25,159 nt of DNA, from the NCBI GenBank assembly GCA_020852535.1, contig JADZAO010000125.1, forward strand, positions 1 through 25,159, given 5' to 3'. Both the position numbers and the translations under genes were made by a program. This stretch comes from Paracoccaceae bacterium (lineage in GTDB: Bacteria > Pseudomonadota > Alphaproteobacteria > Rhodobacterales > Rhodobacteraceae). The notes beneath the pieces are model-generated. The model worked only from the letters and a program-made list of their open reading frames with translations. It was not told the origin of the DNA and did not search any database. This document shows, piece by piece, positions 1 to 8,200 of this stretch. Every line of letters starts with the position of its first letter. The first letter of the stretch is position 1.

Positions 1-679
1 AGGTTGTCTGCCACGGTAGAAAGTTCGAGGTGCGCGTCTCGCCACTAGTGCGGATCACTAGATCGGGATCAAGCAAACCAAATGTATCGAGGCGGGCGGC
101 AATCGAAGCTTCAGTCACTTCGGCGGGCATGATACGCCCTTCGGCAACATCTCGAGCAAGGTTACGCACGGCACGGGTAATCTCATCTCGCCCGCCGTAG
201 TTAATCGCCACAGTTAATGTGAGCCGCGTGCCGTCTTTGGTGCGATCTTCGATTCCCGCCATCATCTGCTGCAGCTTTAGAGCAAGCTGTGAGCGATCAC
301 CGATAAAGCGCAAGCGTACGCCTTCGGCAAGTAGACGGTCAGCCTCACGGTCAATGTAACGAGCAAAAATCGCCATAAGACCAAGCACTTCTTCTGCCGA
401 GCGCTTCCAGTTCTCGGTCGAAAAAGCATAAACGGTAAGATAGCGAATGCCGAGGTTCGGACAGGCACGGACAATCTCACGCACACGTTCGGCCCCGCGA
501 CGGTGCCCAACGAGGCGTGGCCAACCACGGATAGTGGCCCAGCGGCCGTTACCGTCCATGATGATCGCCACATGCTCCGCAAGGCGTGGCAGATGGTCCG
601 GTTCTGTGCTGCTGGCCCGTGCCAAACCTGCTCTCCCGCCGCGCTTTTCTTCTAGGGCCGAATATTTGCAAAAATTCAC
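1..679 (-). CDS. uppS: Isoprenyl (undecaprenyl diphosphate) synthase, 3' end outside window
   Basis: Cis-prenyltransferase that condenses isopentenyl diphosphate onto farnesyl diphosphate to make the C55 lipid carrier for peptidoglycan and surface glycans. Read on the minus strand, the frame shows the family signature HVAIIMDGNGRW at about residues 36-47, with the catalytic Asp at 42. Further on come the YLTVYAFSTENWKR block and, near the window edge, the RTSGE-x-RxSNFLPWQ block. About 226 residues are visible and the C-terminus is cut off. The start is uncertain: I chose GTG at 679, which has an AGGG six bases upstream; a TTG 18 codons downstream is possible. It lies 35 bp after frr in the common order pyrH-frr-uppS, so it is probably cotranscribed. 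Identity is very secure; only the start is in doubt. Confidence 0.93.
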   Translation of the reverse strand, partial: MNFCKYSALEEKRGGRAGLARASSTEPDHLPRLAEHVAIIMDGNGRWATIRGWPRLVGHRRGAERVREIVRACPNLGIRYLTVYAFSTENWKRSAEEVLGLMAIFARYIDREADRLLAEGVRLRFIGDRSQLALKLQQMMAGIEDRTKDGTRLTLTVAINYGGRDEITRAVRNLARDVAEGRIMPAEVTEASIAARLDTFGLLDPDLVIRTSGETRTSNFLPWQTT

Positions 680-714
680 GCCATGCCCTGTCTGTTTTGC
701 TTTTCACGCAGGTG

Positions 715-1281
715 TCAAACCTGCATGATCTCGGCCTGTTTCTGTTCGAGTTGCTTGTCGAGGGCGGCAATAGCATTATCCGTCAGTTTCTGCACCTCGT
801 CAGCATATATCGTCTGATCGTTTTCAGACAGACCAGCGGCCTTAGCCTTCTTAATTTGATCCATACCGTCGCGGCGCACGTTGCGGATCGCAACCCTAGC
901 GCTTTCAGCATATTGTGCCGCGACTTTGGTCAATTCTTTGCGGCGCTGCTCGTTCAATTCGGGGATCGGCAAGCGGATCATCGACCCGTCGACCACGGGG
1001 TTAATCCCCAGACCCGACTCTCGAATCGCTTTTTCGACTTTAGAGAGCATAGCCTTGTCCCAAACGTTAATCACCACCATACGTGGTTCAGGTACGTTAA
1101 TGGTGCCCATCTGATTAATCGGGGTCATCTGACCGTAGGCATCGACTTGAATATTGTCGAGCATCTGCGCCGAGGCACGACCCGTGCGCAGCGAGGCAAA
1201 TTCCACCTTAAGAGCAATCATAGCGCCGTCCATACGGCGCTGAATCGCGTCGAAATCAATATCGAGGTCATCTTGCGACAT
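715..1281 (-). CDS. frr: Ribosome recycling factor
   Basis: Releases the post-termination ribosome from mRNA together with EF-G. The 188-residue product is full length for the family (about 185). Recognisable blocks are ALKVEFASLRTGRAS (residues 23-37), the central INVPEPRMVVINVWDK block, the IPELNEQRRKEL block in the hinge region, and a long C-terminal helix rich in Lys and Gln. The ATG at 1281 matches the usual family N-terminus. It sits between pyrH (160 bp upstream) and uppS (35 bp downstream) on the same strand, the standard arrangement, so one transcript is likely. The pyrH-frr spacer is longer than usual and holds nothing I recognise. No key residue is missing. Confidence 0.97.
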   Translation of the reverse strand: MSQDDLDIDFDAIQRRMDGAMIALKVEFASLRTGRASAQMLDNIQVDAYGQMTPINQMGTINVPEPRMVVINVWDKAMLSKVEKAIRESGLGINPVVDGSMIRLPIPELNEQRRKELTKVAAQYAESARVAIRNVRRDGMDQIKKAKAAGLSENDQTIYADEVQKLTDNAIAALDKQLEQKQAEIMQV

Positions 1282-1441
1282 ATACCGTCATCCTTCATCC
1301 GATCCGCAGTCTACCCAGAACATCTAGCTACGGTAATTTCCTGCTCTATAGCAGAGCAAAGCGCGCACGGAATAGAGTTCCTGATAATCTAGGCTGCAAA
1401 CTGCCCGTAGGCTGCATCATATCCGACCCACGGACCTCACA

Positions 1442-2176
1442 TTAAACATGCACAGAAGTATAAGTGCCCTCGCCGCACAGGATTCCGCGAAAACCACCCG
1501 GTTCATCGAGAGAAAAAACGATGATTGGCAAGTTGTTATCGCGGGCGAGCGCGATAGCCGAGGCATCCATGACACCGAGGTGTTTGGCGAGACATTCATC
1601 ATATCCTACAGTTTCATAGCGTTTAGCATCGGCGAATTTTTTCGGATCCTTGTCATAGACCCCGTCGACCTTAGTGCCCTTGAAGATCGCCTGACAGGCC
1701 ATTTCGTTGGCACGCAGCGTGGCCGCCGTGTCAGTGGTGAAATAAGGGTTGCCGGTGCCCGCAGCAAAAATCACGACGCGCTTCTTCTCAAGGTGTCTTA
1801 CAGCACGACGGCGAATATAGGGCTCACATACCTGATCCATTGGAATCGCGCTAATGACGCGAGTAAAGACCCCCATACCTTCAAGGGAAGATTGCATGGC
1901 CAGCGCGTTCATAACCGTGGCCAGCATACCCATATAGTCGGCGGTGGTGCGCTCCATCCCTTGGGCTGAGCCTGCTAGGCCGCGGAAGATATTGCCACCC
2001 CCGATCACCATACAGACCTCGACACCCATTTCCTGCACCGCTTTCACTTCGGTTGCAATGCGCTGGACGGTGGGGGGGTGTAGGCCGAAGCCCTGCTCTC
2101 CCATCAAGGCCTCGCCGGATATCTTGAGCATGACGCGGCTGTATTTAGCCGATACCTCAAGGACCGGTTTCGACAT
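1442..2176 (-). CDS. pyrH: UMP kinase
   Basis: Amino-acid-kinase-fold enzyme that phosphorylates UMP to UDP in pyrimidine nucleotide synthesis. The frame shows RVMLKISGEALMG near the N-terminus, the GGGNIFRG phosphate-binding loop, the DYMGMLATVMNALAMQ helix typical of UMP kinases, FAAGTGNPYFTTDTAA, and KVDGVYDKDP near the C-terminal third. Starting at ATG 2176 (MSKPVLEV) the protein is 244 residues, normal for the family. An in-frame ATG at 2197 would add seven residues, but it has no Shine-Dalgarno, whereas a G-rich stretch precedes 2176. It is the first gene of the pyrH-frr-uppS run and is divergent from miaA across a 180 bp spacer that should hold both promoters. Confidence 0.96.
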   Translation of the reverse strand: MSKPVLEVSAKYSRVMLKISGEALMGEQGFGLHPPTVQRIATEVKAVQEMGVEVCMVIGGGNIFRGLAGSAQGMERTTADYMGMLATVMNALAMQSSLEGMGVFTRVISAIPMDQVCEPYIRRRAVRHLEKKRVVIFAAGTGNPYFTTDTAATLRANEMACQAIFKGTKVDGVYDKDPKKFADAKRYETVGYDECLAKHLGVMDASAIALARDNNLPIIVFSLDEPGGFRGILCGEGTYTSVHV

Positions 2177-2357
2177 GGGAGACCCCGCTTCTTGCATTAT
2201 GGTTCAACTAACGCGCAAAATGTATGAAAACGCGGGCAGGTTCAACAGGGGATCGGATGGAACTTGATGTACTCGTATACGGCCCCGGAGATATCTACCT
2301 ATCCCTCTTCGAACCTGACCCAAAAATATTAGGCAAAAAAGAGAAGGAACGAAGGAT

Positions 2358-3227
2358 TTGAGGATAATCGGCAGCATATCGCGGGAGGCGCCGATTTTGA
2401 TAGCGGGACCGACAGCGAGCGGCAAATCAGCGATGGCGATGGAGATCGCAGCGCGCGACGGGCGAATTATAGTGAATGCTGATGCGCTTCAGGTTTACAG
2501 CTGCTGGCGAGTGCTGACAGCACGGCCATCCATTGCTGATGAGACCGCACTAGAGCATGCGCTTTATGGCCACCTTTCCTACAACGCACCGTATTCGGTA
2601 GGCCATTGGCTGCGTGAGGTAGCAAGATTACTCGATCGTCCGGTTGTGATCGTGGGTGGAACAGGACTGAATTTTTCGGCTCTGACCGGGGGACTTGCCG
2701 ACATTCCGCTCATACCGCCAGAGTTGCGGGCCGAGGCTGATCGCAGACGCCTAAACGAGGGCTTTGTAAGCTTGAGGAACGAACTTGATTCGGCAACGCT
2801 AGCGCAAATCGATCCGAGAAATCCCGCTCGTATACAACGAGCATGGGAAGTGCTGCGGGCCACCGGGCGAGGACTAGCTCAATGGCAGGCGGAAACCGCT
2901 CCGCCGCTGGTGCCGCTTGCTGAGGCCGAGGCTTTAGTACTGCAGCCCAATGTAGATTGGCTGAACAACCGCATCGACAGACGTTTCGACGCGATGATGG
3001 CGCAAGGGGCATTAGACGAAGTCGCTGCAGTACAGCCATTTTGGACACCTGCGTCCGCCTATGCCCGTGCTATCGGAGCACCCGAGTTGATGAGGTATCT
3101 AGAGGGACGGATGACGCTAAACGAGGCAGTATATGCAGCCAAGATAGCCTCGCGCCAATATGCCAAACGCCAACGCACATGGTTCCGGTCGCGTATGAAC
3201 AAATGGAAAACTGTCACCCTACCCTAG
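2358..3227 (+). CDS. miaA: tRNA dimethylallyltransferase (MiaA)
   Basis: Transfers a dimethylallyl group to N6 of adenosine 37 in tRNAs reading UNN codons, stabilising codon-anticodon pairing. The 289-residue product carries the P-loop GPTASGKS (residues 17-24), NADALQVY (40-47, the family NADSMQVY block), a GGTGLNFSALTGGL block, the NPARIQRAWEVLRATGR stretch, and a C-terminal RQYAKRQRTWFR motif where the family binds tRNA. Length is slightly short of the E. coli enzyme but usual for alphaproteobacteria. The start is TTG at 2358, supported by AAGGA at 2344-2348 with nine bases of spacing; no ATG lies near in frame. It is divergent from pyrH. The 257 bp that follow, up to the next gene, contain nothing I can assign. 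Confidence 0.94.
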   Translation: MRIIGSISREAPILIAGPTASGKSAMAMEIAARDGRIIVNADALQVYSCWRVLTARPSIADETALEHALYGHLSYNAPYSVGHWLREVARLLDRPVVIVGGTGLNFSALTGGLADIPLIPPELRAEADRRRLNEGFVSLRNELDSATLAQIDPRNPARIQRAWEVLRATGRGLAQWQAETAPPLVPLAEAEALVLQPNVDWLNNRIDRRFDAMMAQGALDEVAAVQPFWTPASAYARAIGAPELMRYLEGRMTLNEAVYAAKIASRQYAKRQRTWFRSRMNKWKTVTLP

Positions 3228-3484
3228 GAAGCTTGAACCAAAACAGGTGTTCAACCAAGGGACAAAATCCCCACAACAAAAATAAGCCAGCACCAGATTA
3301 AAGAGATCTAGATTCTAAACAATACCATAAGGACCAAGGTCCATCCGGCGGTCATCACACAAAAGTCAAAGACGATAGCCTAGACCATTTCAAATTCAAA
3401 CTGATCTCACTCAATGACAGCTGGCCGACATGGAATCGGTGATTAAGATAACTGTCTAACAAACAAAATATGGCGTAAAAAAAC

Positions 3485-4087
3485 TTAACCGAGAATCGCC
3501 TTTACATAGTTTTTCGTCTCGTCGAAATCCGGCACGCCACCTGCCGCCTCAACCGCCTTGGGACCCGCGTTATAAGCTGCAAGTGCAAGCCGCCAGCTGC
3601 CAAACTTATCGTACATCATCCGTAAATAGCGCGCCCCACCCCGCAAATTCTGTTCGGGGTCATTAATGTCAACACCTAGCAAATCGGCGGTGTCTGGCAT
3701 CAGCTGAGCCAGTCCCGTCGCTCCTTTGGACGAAATAGCACTTGGATTCCAACCGCTTTCTTGCTGTACCATCCGCAAGAACAGGTCTTCAGGAATATCA
3801 TGGGCACGGGCTGCGGCCTTGGCCGATTCCAAATATTCACCACGGTAATTGCCGCGATAGACAAGCAAGGAACTGCCTGACAGCATCCCGTCGAAATTAG
3901 AATGCTGCTTCGCCGAAGCAGAATATTGCTTTGACAGTTTGCGATCCATCAGGCGAATCTGAGTCGCGAAAATTTCGGCCCGCGTTTTTACATTGCCTGA
4001 CAAGCTCAGCCCTTCAGCCATAACCTGTGTGGCCGCAAACCACGCGACCCCTGTCATTAATAATACCCCCCGGGGGTTCAACGCCAT
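3485..4087 (-). CDS. Lytic transglycosylase, SLT domain
   Basis: Cleaves the beta-1,4 MurNAc-GlcNAc bond of peptidoglycan to form 1,6-anhydromuropeptides; acts in the periplasm. The 200-residue product starts with a hydrophobic signal segment (about residues 5-24, ending near VMA). The SLT fold shows the catalytic Glu110 in QQESGWNPSAIS, then GATGLAQLMPDTA (122-134), the LRGGARYLRMM helix (148-158) and LALAAYNAGP (167-176). It lacks extra binding domains, so it is a minimal family-1 type enzyme. The ATG at 4087 gives a proper signal peptide. It is alone on the minus strand, divergent from ssb. The specific role (remodelling, secretion, conjugation) cannot be told from the sequence; no secretion genes lie nearby. 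Confidence 0.93.
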   Translation of the reverse strand: MALNPRGVLLMTGVAWFAATQVMAEGLSLSGNVKTRAEIFATQIRLMDRKLSKQYSASAKQHSNFDGMLSGSSLLVYRGNYRGEYLESAKAAARAHDIPEDLFLRMVQQESGWNPSAISSKGATGLAQLMPDTADLLGVDINDPEQNLRGGARYLRMMYDKFGSWRLALAAYNAGPKAVEAAGGVPDFDETKNYVKAILG

Positions 4088-4197
4088 TTTCTATTCCTGA
4101 TTTTTTGGTTCGTATTTTAACGAACAAGTATTGGAGAAAAACACAGTTTTGACCAGCCCTTTTCAGATCGCCTAGGAACAAAGCCGCAGGGCACCGA

Positions 4198-4226
4198 TTG
4201 CGGCAGGAACACAGGACGGCTATAGA
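4198..4226 (+). promoter_or_regulatory. Candidate sigma-70-type promoter for ssb
   Basis: TTGCGG at 4198-4203 and TATAGA at 4221-4226 are separated by 17 bases, an ideal spacing for a housekeeping promoter. The -10 box ends about 57 bases before the ssb ATG. This is pattern matching only. Confidence 0.4.
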
Positions 4227-4283
4227 TTTTATTAACCAAACAGCAGGTAATTTAAGCTGCAACAAAAGACTTTGGAGGGACTA

Positions 4284-4766
4284 ATGGCAGGCTCTGTCAA
4301 CAAAGTGATCATCGTCGGCAACCTCGGACGCGACCCCGAGGTGCGGAATTTCCCCAACGGCGGCAGAGTAGTAAACCTGCGGATAGCCACTTCAGAAACT
4401 TGGCGCGACAAGGCGACAGGCGAGCGCAAGGAACGCACCGAATGGCATTCAGTCGCCATATTCAATGAAGCGCTAGCCAAAATCGCCGAACAATACCTGC
4501 GCAAGGGCTCGACCGTCTATATTGAAGGTCAGCTTGAAACTCGTAAATGGCAAGACCAATCAGGGGCTGACCGCTATACAACCGAAGTCGTGCTGCGCCA
4601 GTATCGCGGCGAGCTTGCCCTGCTTGGGGGGCGCGGCGAAGGTGGGAGTGGGAACGGCGGCTATGACGACTATCAGACTGCCAGTGGTTCGGCGAACGGC
4701 GGCGTTTCGAACAGCGGCGGCGGCGACGGTCGTGCAAACGACATGGACGACGAAATTCCCTTCTGA
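4284..4766 (+). CDS. ssb: Single-stranded DNA-binding protein
   Basis: Binds single-stranded DNA during replication, repair and recombination and recruits partner enzymes through its C-terminal tip. The 160-residue protein has an OB fold (about 1-110) beginning GSVNKVIIVGNLGRDPEVR, with the WHSVAIFN and YIEGQLETRKWQD blocks. A Gly/Ser-rich linker (about 115-152) follows, and the acidic tip MDDEIPF ends the protein. The start is ATG 4284, preceded by GGAGG at 4274-4278 with five bases of spacing. A TTG 12 bases upstream would overlap that ribosome-binding site and is rejected. Divergent from the transglycosylase gene. Nothing unusual in the protein. Confidence 0.97.
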   Translation: MAGSVNKVIIVGNLGRDPEVRNFPNGGRVVNLRIATSETWRDKATGERKERTEWHSVAIFNEALAKIAEQYLRKGSTVYIEGQLETRKWQDQSGADRYTTEVVLRQYRGELALLGGRGEGGSGNGGYDDYQTASGSANGGVSNSGGGDGRANDMDDEIPF

Positions 4767-4933
4767 GACAAAACTTAGTCCGCACAGTGCGTTCTCTCGC
4801 CACGACTTGGGAGATCTACTGAAATGAGGATGACGGACTTTATTCTGGCTTTTGTAACACTCACATAGCTCGGGGTGGACCTTGGGGTGGGCATTCCCTA
4901 TATATTCAGTCAACAACTGAAAATGGACACGTC

Positions 4934-5293
4934 ATGAGCGAAGCGGAAAATATCCAAAGCGCCCCTCTAATTGAGCCGTCCACTACCGATCACCCGCTTT
5001 ACGACAGCGTGGTCGAAGCATGCCGCACAGTCTATGATCCTGAAATTCCTGTAAATATCTTCGATCTCGGTTTAGTTTATACGATCCAAATCCAGGCAGA
5101 AAACGATGTCAATATTATGATGACTCTGACAGCACCTGGTTGTCCCGTGGCAGGCGAAATGCCAAGATGGGTGGTTGACGCGGTAGAACCCGTCGCAGGA
5201 GTGAAGTCGGTCAATGTACAAATGACATTCGATCCTCCGTGGAGCATGGAGATGATGTCTGATGAGGCGCGGCTCGAACTCGGGTTTATGTAA
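4934..5293 (+). CDS. sufT: SufT-like Fe-S cluster assembly protein (MIP18/DUF59 family)
   Basis: Member of the MIP18/DUF59 family, which contributes to Fe-S cluster maturation. The 119-residue product has the family's DPEIPVNIFDLGLVY block (residues 35-49), the TAPGCPVAG loop with the conserved Cys70, and a C-terminal FDPPWSMEMMSDEARLELG segment. This is the short, single-domain form. The ATG at 4934 has only a weak GGAC upstream. The next gene on the strand (5916) is an A-type Fe-S carrier, so the pair forms a small Fe-S module even though a 622 bp spacer separates them. No other suf genes are present in the window. The family call is firm; the exact physiological role is inferred from the family. 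Confidence 0.9.
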   Translation: MSEAENIQSAPLIEPSTTDHPLYDSVVEACRTVYDPEIPVNIFDLGLVYTIQIQAENDVNIMMTLTAPGCPVAGEMPRWVVDAVEPVAGVKSVNVQMTFDPPWSMEMMSDEARLELGFM

Positions 5294-5915
5294 CCAGTGT
5301 CTGCGCATAAACTACATACAAGCTAAAAAGCTTAAAAAATTCATTCTATCCTGTGACCACAGCGAGATACAACAAGCCTGACTAACCGTTATATTAAGAG
5401 ATAGCCTGATCACCTTGATCGCACAGCAGACGACGGTGAAACTAATGGTGATCGTTTTTACTAATACCATGCAACAGATCGATGCCCTCTCTGGGTATTT
5501 CTCAGCATTTTAAACATTTTTGCAAAGATACTGTTCACAGGGAGCCTGCACCCTGCCCTTCTGGTACTGGTAGCCTTCCATATGACCGACCACCATCAGA
5601 CGAGATATAGTCGATCCTGACCGCAATCTATACGATGCTGGTCAGAGTGATTTTTGCCATTCGTACGGACGGTTTTTCAATTAGAGACCGAGAACTTAAG
5701 ATAATCTTTCTTATATTTTCTCGTGATATAGTCGAGTATCTCAGCTTTCTAATTGCCACAAAACTCATGCTAGGTTTCAGTGCTGTGCGACAAGAGATCA
5801 AACTGTCAGAATATGTCATCATCAGTACGCCAGCGTTGATATTGCATCTGCTACCGCTTGGAATTTCTGACTTTACACTTTAAGTTGAGCGTCAAGAACA
5901 AAGGAGCCTTTCTAG
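5294..5915 (+). other. Long spacer with no assigned gene
   Basis: A 622 bp A/T-rich stretch between sufT and the A-type carrier. An ATG frame at 5635-5883 (82 codons, hydrophobic, plus strand) is open, but it has no Shine-Dalgarno, resembles no family I know, and is followed by the carrier's own leader. A small hairpin (AAGCT, four A, AGCTT) lies just after the sufT stop, about 5322-5335. The stretch may be the relic of a lost gene, as in other spacers here, but I cannot identify which. Confidence 0.4.
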
Positions 5916-6275
5916 ATGTTCGGCGTTCCCGGAAAACAAGCTGTTACCCTTACCCCCGCGGCCGTACGACAAATCGTACGGCTGATGGAAAAGCAACACA
6001 GCGCAGGTCTACGGATCGGCGTGAAAAAAGGCGGTTGCGCAGGCATGGAATACACGATGGATTACGTTGCCAATGTAAACCCAATAGACGAGGTAATTGA
6101 ACAGGATGGCGCAAGGGTAATGATAGCCCCGATGGCGCAGATGTTCTTGTTCGGGACCGAAATCGACTACGAGACTTCGCTTCTAGAATCGACCTTCAAG
6201 TTCAACAACCCCAACGTAGTTGAAGCTTGCGGCTGTGGCGAGTCGATCAAGTTCAAGGACCAGCCTACCGCATAA
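5916..6275 (+). CDS. A-type Fe-S cluster carrier (SufA/IscA/ErpA-like)
   Basis: Carries newly built Fe-S clusters to target proteins. The 119-residue product has the three conserved cysteines of the HesB/IscA family: Cys41 in GGCAGMEY, and Cys105 and Cys107 in EACGCGESI. The FNNPNV block precedes the last pair. The N-terminus has the usual VTLTPAAVRQI helix. The start is ATG 5916 with AAGGAG at 5901-5906. It follows sufT on the same strand, which supports a Fe-S role; the window's own Fe-S enzymes (sulfite reductase, APS reductase, phosphogluconate dehydratase) are plausible clients. Whether it is SufA, IscA or ErpA cannot be decided from sequence alone. Confidence 0.93.
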   Translation: MFGVPGKQAVTLTPAAVRQIVRLMEKQHSAGLRIGVKKGGCAGMEYTMDYVANVNPIDEVIEQDGARVMIAPMAQMFLFGTEIDYETSLLESTFKFNNPNVVEACGCGESIKFKDQPTA

Positions 6276-6461
6276 GGACCATCTAGCTACAGCCAACGCA
6301 ATTCAGTGATCTTTCGAAGCGATAGTAAAAACGGCAGCTAAGTCCAGAATGTTTATCACCAAAACAAAAAGAGCCAAGAATCTGGGCCTTCGACATTTCC
6401 GAACATTCCTATTCTCATGGCAACATCGTAACCCTCTCTGCGCATCCTTGGGAAAACAGGA

Positions 6462-7208
6462 ATGAAGAAGCTCGCAGCCGGAAATTGGAAGATGAACGGC
6501 TCGGTCGCAACCCTGACCGAGGTAGCAACACTACTTAAGATCCAATCCACCCCCATCTGCTGTGAAATGCTACTTTGTCCACCTGCCACCCTGCTATCGC
6601 AGATGGCTGCTATGGCTGTAGGTACGGCTTTGAAGATAGGTGGGCAGAATTGCCATACGAAAGGCTCCGGCGCACATACCGGCGACATTTCGGCCACGAT
6701 GTTGCAAGATGCAGGGGCCACTTATGTCATAGTGGGCCATTCTGAACGACGCGCCGAGCATGGCGAGACGGATACGCTGGTACGAGCCAAGGCAATTGCA
6801 GCACAGAGCGCGGGGTTGGTTCCCATAGTCTGCATTGGCGAGACCGGGCCCGAACGCGATGCAGGCGCCACGCTCGACGTAATCGGCACACAACTGCACG
6901 GGTCGATACCAGATGGCGCGACTGCTGCCACGCTGGTTGTGGCCTACGAACCAGTCTGGGCCATCGGCACAGACCATACGCCTACGGTCGAACAAATTGC
7001 CGAAGTACACGCCTTCATCCGCACCCGCCTGACCGCACGCCTAGGTACCGAAGCAGCTGATGTACGAATCCTTTACGGCGGGTCGGTTAAACCATCGAAC
7101 GCAACCAAAATCTTCGCCATCCCGCATGTAAATGGAGCTTTGGTGGGCGGAGCAAGCCTGAAAGCTGCAGATTTTGCGGCCATTGTCACGGCTCTTTCAG
7201 CGGCCTAA
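6462..7208 (+). CDS. tpiA: Triosephosphate isomerase
   Basis: Interconverts dihydroxyacetone phosphate and glyceraldehyde 3-phosphate. The 248-residue barrel has the substrate residues Asn8 and Lys10 (AAGNWKMNG), His93 in VIVGHSERR, the catalytic Glu163 in AYEPVWAIGT, and the phosphate loops YGGSVKP (205-211) and GALVGGASL (225-233). One oddity is loop 6, which reads AIGTD instead of the near-universal AIGTG: residue 171 is Asp (codon GAC, one transition from GGC). The rest of the protein looks fully functional. ATG 6462 begins at MKKLAAGNWK, the standard N-terminus; a GGAAAACAGGA stretch precedes it. It stands alone, with a 186 bp spacer before it and a P450 relic after it. Confidence 0.96.
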   Translation: MKKLAAGNWKMNGSVATLTEVATLLKIQSTPICCEMLLCPPATLLSQMAAMAVGTALKIGGQNCHTKGSGAHTGDISATMLQDAGATYVIVGHSERRAEHGETDTLVRAKAIAAQSAGLVPIVCIGETGPERDAGATLDVIGTQLHGSIPDGATAATLVVAYEPVWAIGTDHTPTVEQIAEVHAFIRTRLTARLGTEAADVRILYGGSVKPSNATKIFAIPHVNGALVGGASLKAADFAAIVTALSAA

Positions 7209-7294
7209 TCGCGCCTTTTGAGGTCGATTGCAGACCAACTTTTTAGCAGCCTGCCTATGGATACGTCTATTTTATAAGAAAAAGTTTCCGATAA

Positions 7295-7502
7295 CAGCGC
7301 TTGCCCCGCTCCGATGCAATTGGGAACACCGTCGAAGAGATACTACGCTATGACCCGCCGTTACATATGTTCACCCACTCGTCCTACGAAGATATTGAGG
7401 TGATGGGCCTCACCTTCCGACCTAGCTAAAAAAGGGGCGCTACTACTTGCGGCCGCTAATCATGATCTGAGCGTCTTTCAAGAGAATCCACAGAAATTTT
7501 GA
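7295..7502 (+). pseudogene. Remnant of a bacterial cytochrome P450
   Basis: Translation from 7325 reads NTVEEILRYDPPLHMFTHS, the unmistakable 'VEE-x-LRYDPPLHMFTR' block of bacterial P450s, and continues YEDIEVMGLTFR to a stop at 7427. A +1 shift at 7425 then restores the family's next block: KKGALLLAAANHDLSVF, matching the usual 'G-x-x-V-LLLGAANRDP-x-VF' stretch, before a TGA at 7500. Only some 70 of about 400 codons survive. Both the N-terminal two thirds and a recognisable haem-Cys loop are missing, though weak P450-like residues may continue to about 7560. The frameshift, stops and deletion make it non-functional. The former substrate cannot be inferred. Confidence 0.85.
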
Positions 7503-7594
7503 CCCATGCGCCCTGACCCTCTCATACTGATCTCGGCGTTTTTTTTGCCAAAATCTTGTATGAAAATGCAGGAGTGTGCCACTAACGTAACGGA

Positions 7595-8056
7595 TCAGAT
7601 AGGCAATACCGTGGTTGCCTTAATCTCTTCCATGCTCAAAAGGGCCGTCACATTGTAAATCTTCACCTCAGAAATCAGCGTCTGATAGAAGGTGTCGTAG
7701 GCTCGCGCATTCTTGACCCGAACCTTCAAGATATAGTCAATATCGCCAGCCAAACGATGCGCTTCCAACACCTCAGGGCGTTCCTTGAGCGTCTTAAGAA
7801 ACTTGTGCTGCCATTCGGTTTCATGTTCACTGGTGCGAATAAGGATAAAGAAGCAGGCTTCCAACCCCAACGCCTCGGGGTCGAGAATGACGGTCTGACG
7901 GATGATTACTCCCGCCTCCTTCATGCGACGTATGCGGTTCCATACGGGGGTTTTCGACGATCCAACCTTACGGGCGATTTCATCCAAGGATTGCTCGGCA
8001 TTGACCTGCAACTCGGCAAGGATTTTCCTGTCCATATCGTCCATGCGAACTACCAT
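7595..8056 (-). CDS. Lrp/AsnC family transcriptional regulator
   Basis: Feast/famine-type regulator that binds DNA as a dimer or octamer and usually senses an amino acid. The 153-residue product has an N-terminal winged helix-turn-helix (about 6-60, with LDEIARKVGSSKTPVWNRIRRM as the recognition region) and a C-terminal RAM ligand-binding domain (about 70-150; AGDIDYILKVRVKN is the usual glycine-containing turn). The start at 8056 is an ATG with a purine-rich GAGAGAAAGAG upstream; a second ATG lies four codons in. It is divergent from the sulfate-assimilation genes across 144 bp containing dyads, so regulation of cysG-cysH and of itself is the natural guess. Its effector, perhaps a sulfur amino acid, is not shown by the sequence. 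Confidence 0.93.
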   Translation of the reverse strand: MVVRMDDMDRKILAELQVNAEQSLDEIARKVGSSKTPVWNRIRRMKEAGVIIRQTVILDPEALGLEACFFILIRTSEHETEWQHKFLKTLKERPEVLEAHRLAGDIDYILKVRVKNARAYDTFYQTLISEVKIYNVTALLSMEEIKATTVLPI

Positions 8057-8080
8057 TCGCTCTTTCTCTCATTTAACAGA

Positions 8081-8133
8081 ACTGCGTTCCAGACCAACGC
8101 AGTATTAGAACATATTTCCCTATCTACAAGGGA
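8081..8133. promoter_or_regulatory. Dyad-rich divergent control region (candidate Lrp/AsnC operator)
   Basis: A perfect inverted repeat, ACTGCGTT (8081-8088) and AACGCAGT (8096-8103), has a 7-base spacer. A second, weaker dyad lies at about 8117-8133 (TCCCT and AGGGA arms). Both fall between the divergent starts of the regulator and cysG, where an autoregulating Lrp/AsnC protein commonly binds. The 8-bp dyad is 25-47 bases from the regulator's start codon, so it could also be a leader hairpin. Operator function is inference. Confidence 0.4.
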
Positions 8134-8200
8134 TACTGGCCAAAAATGGGAAAAATATCCTATATTGGGCATTAGGGCAACCCAACCAGCCGGATACGTC

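Noticed and set aside
586..1392. Long plus-strand open frame over frr
   Set aside because: Antisense to a clear ribosome recycling factor; the translation resembles no family.
1448..1969. Plus-strand open frame over pyrH
   Set aside because: Antisense shadow of UMP kinase codons.
7757..8200. Upstream extension of the cysG frame
   Set aside because: It is open but runs antisense through the Lrp/AsnC gene and adds no SUMT sequence; ATG 8201 matches the family start.
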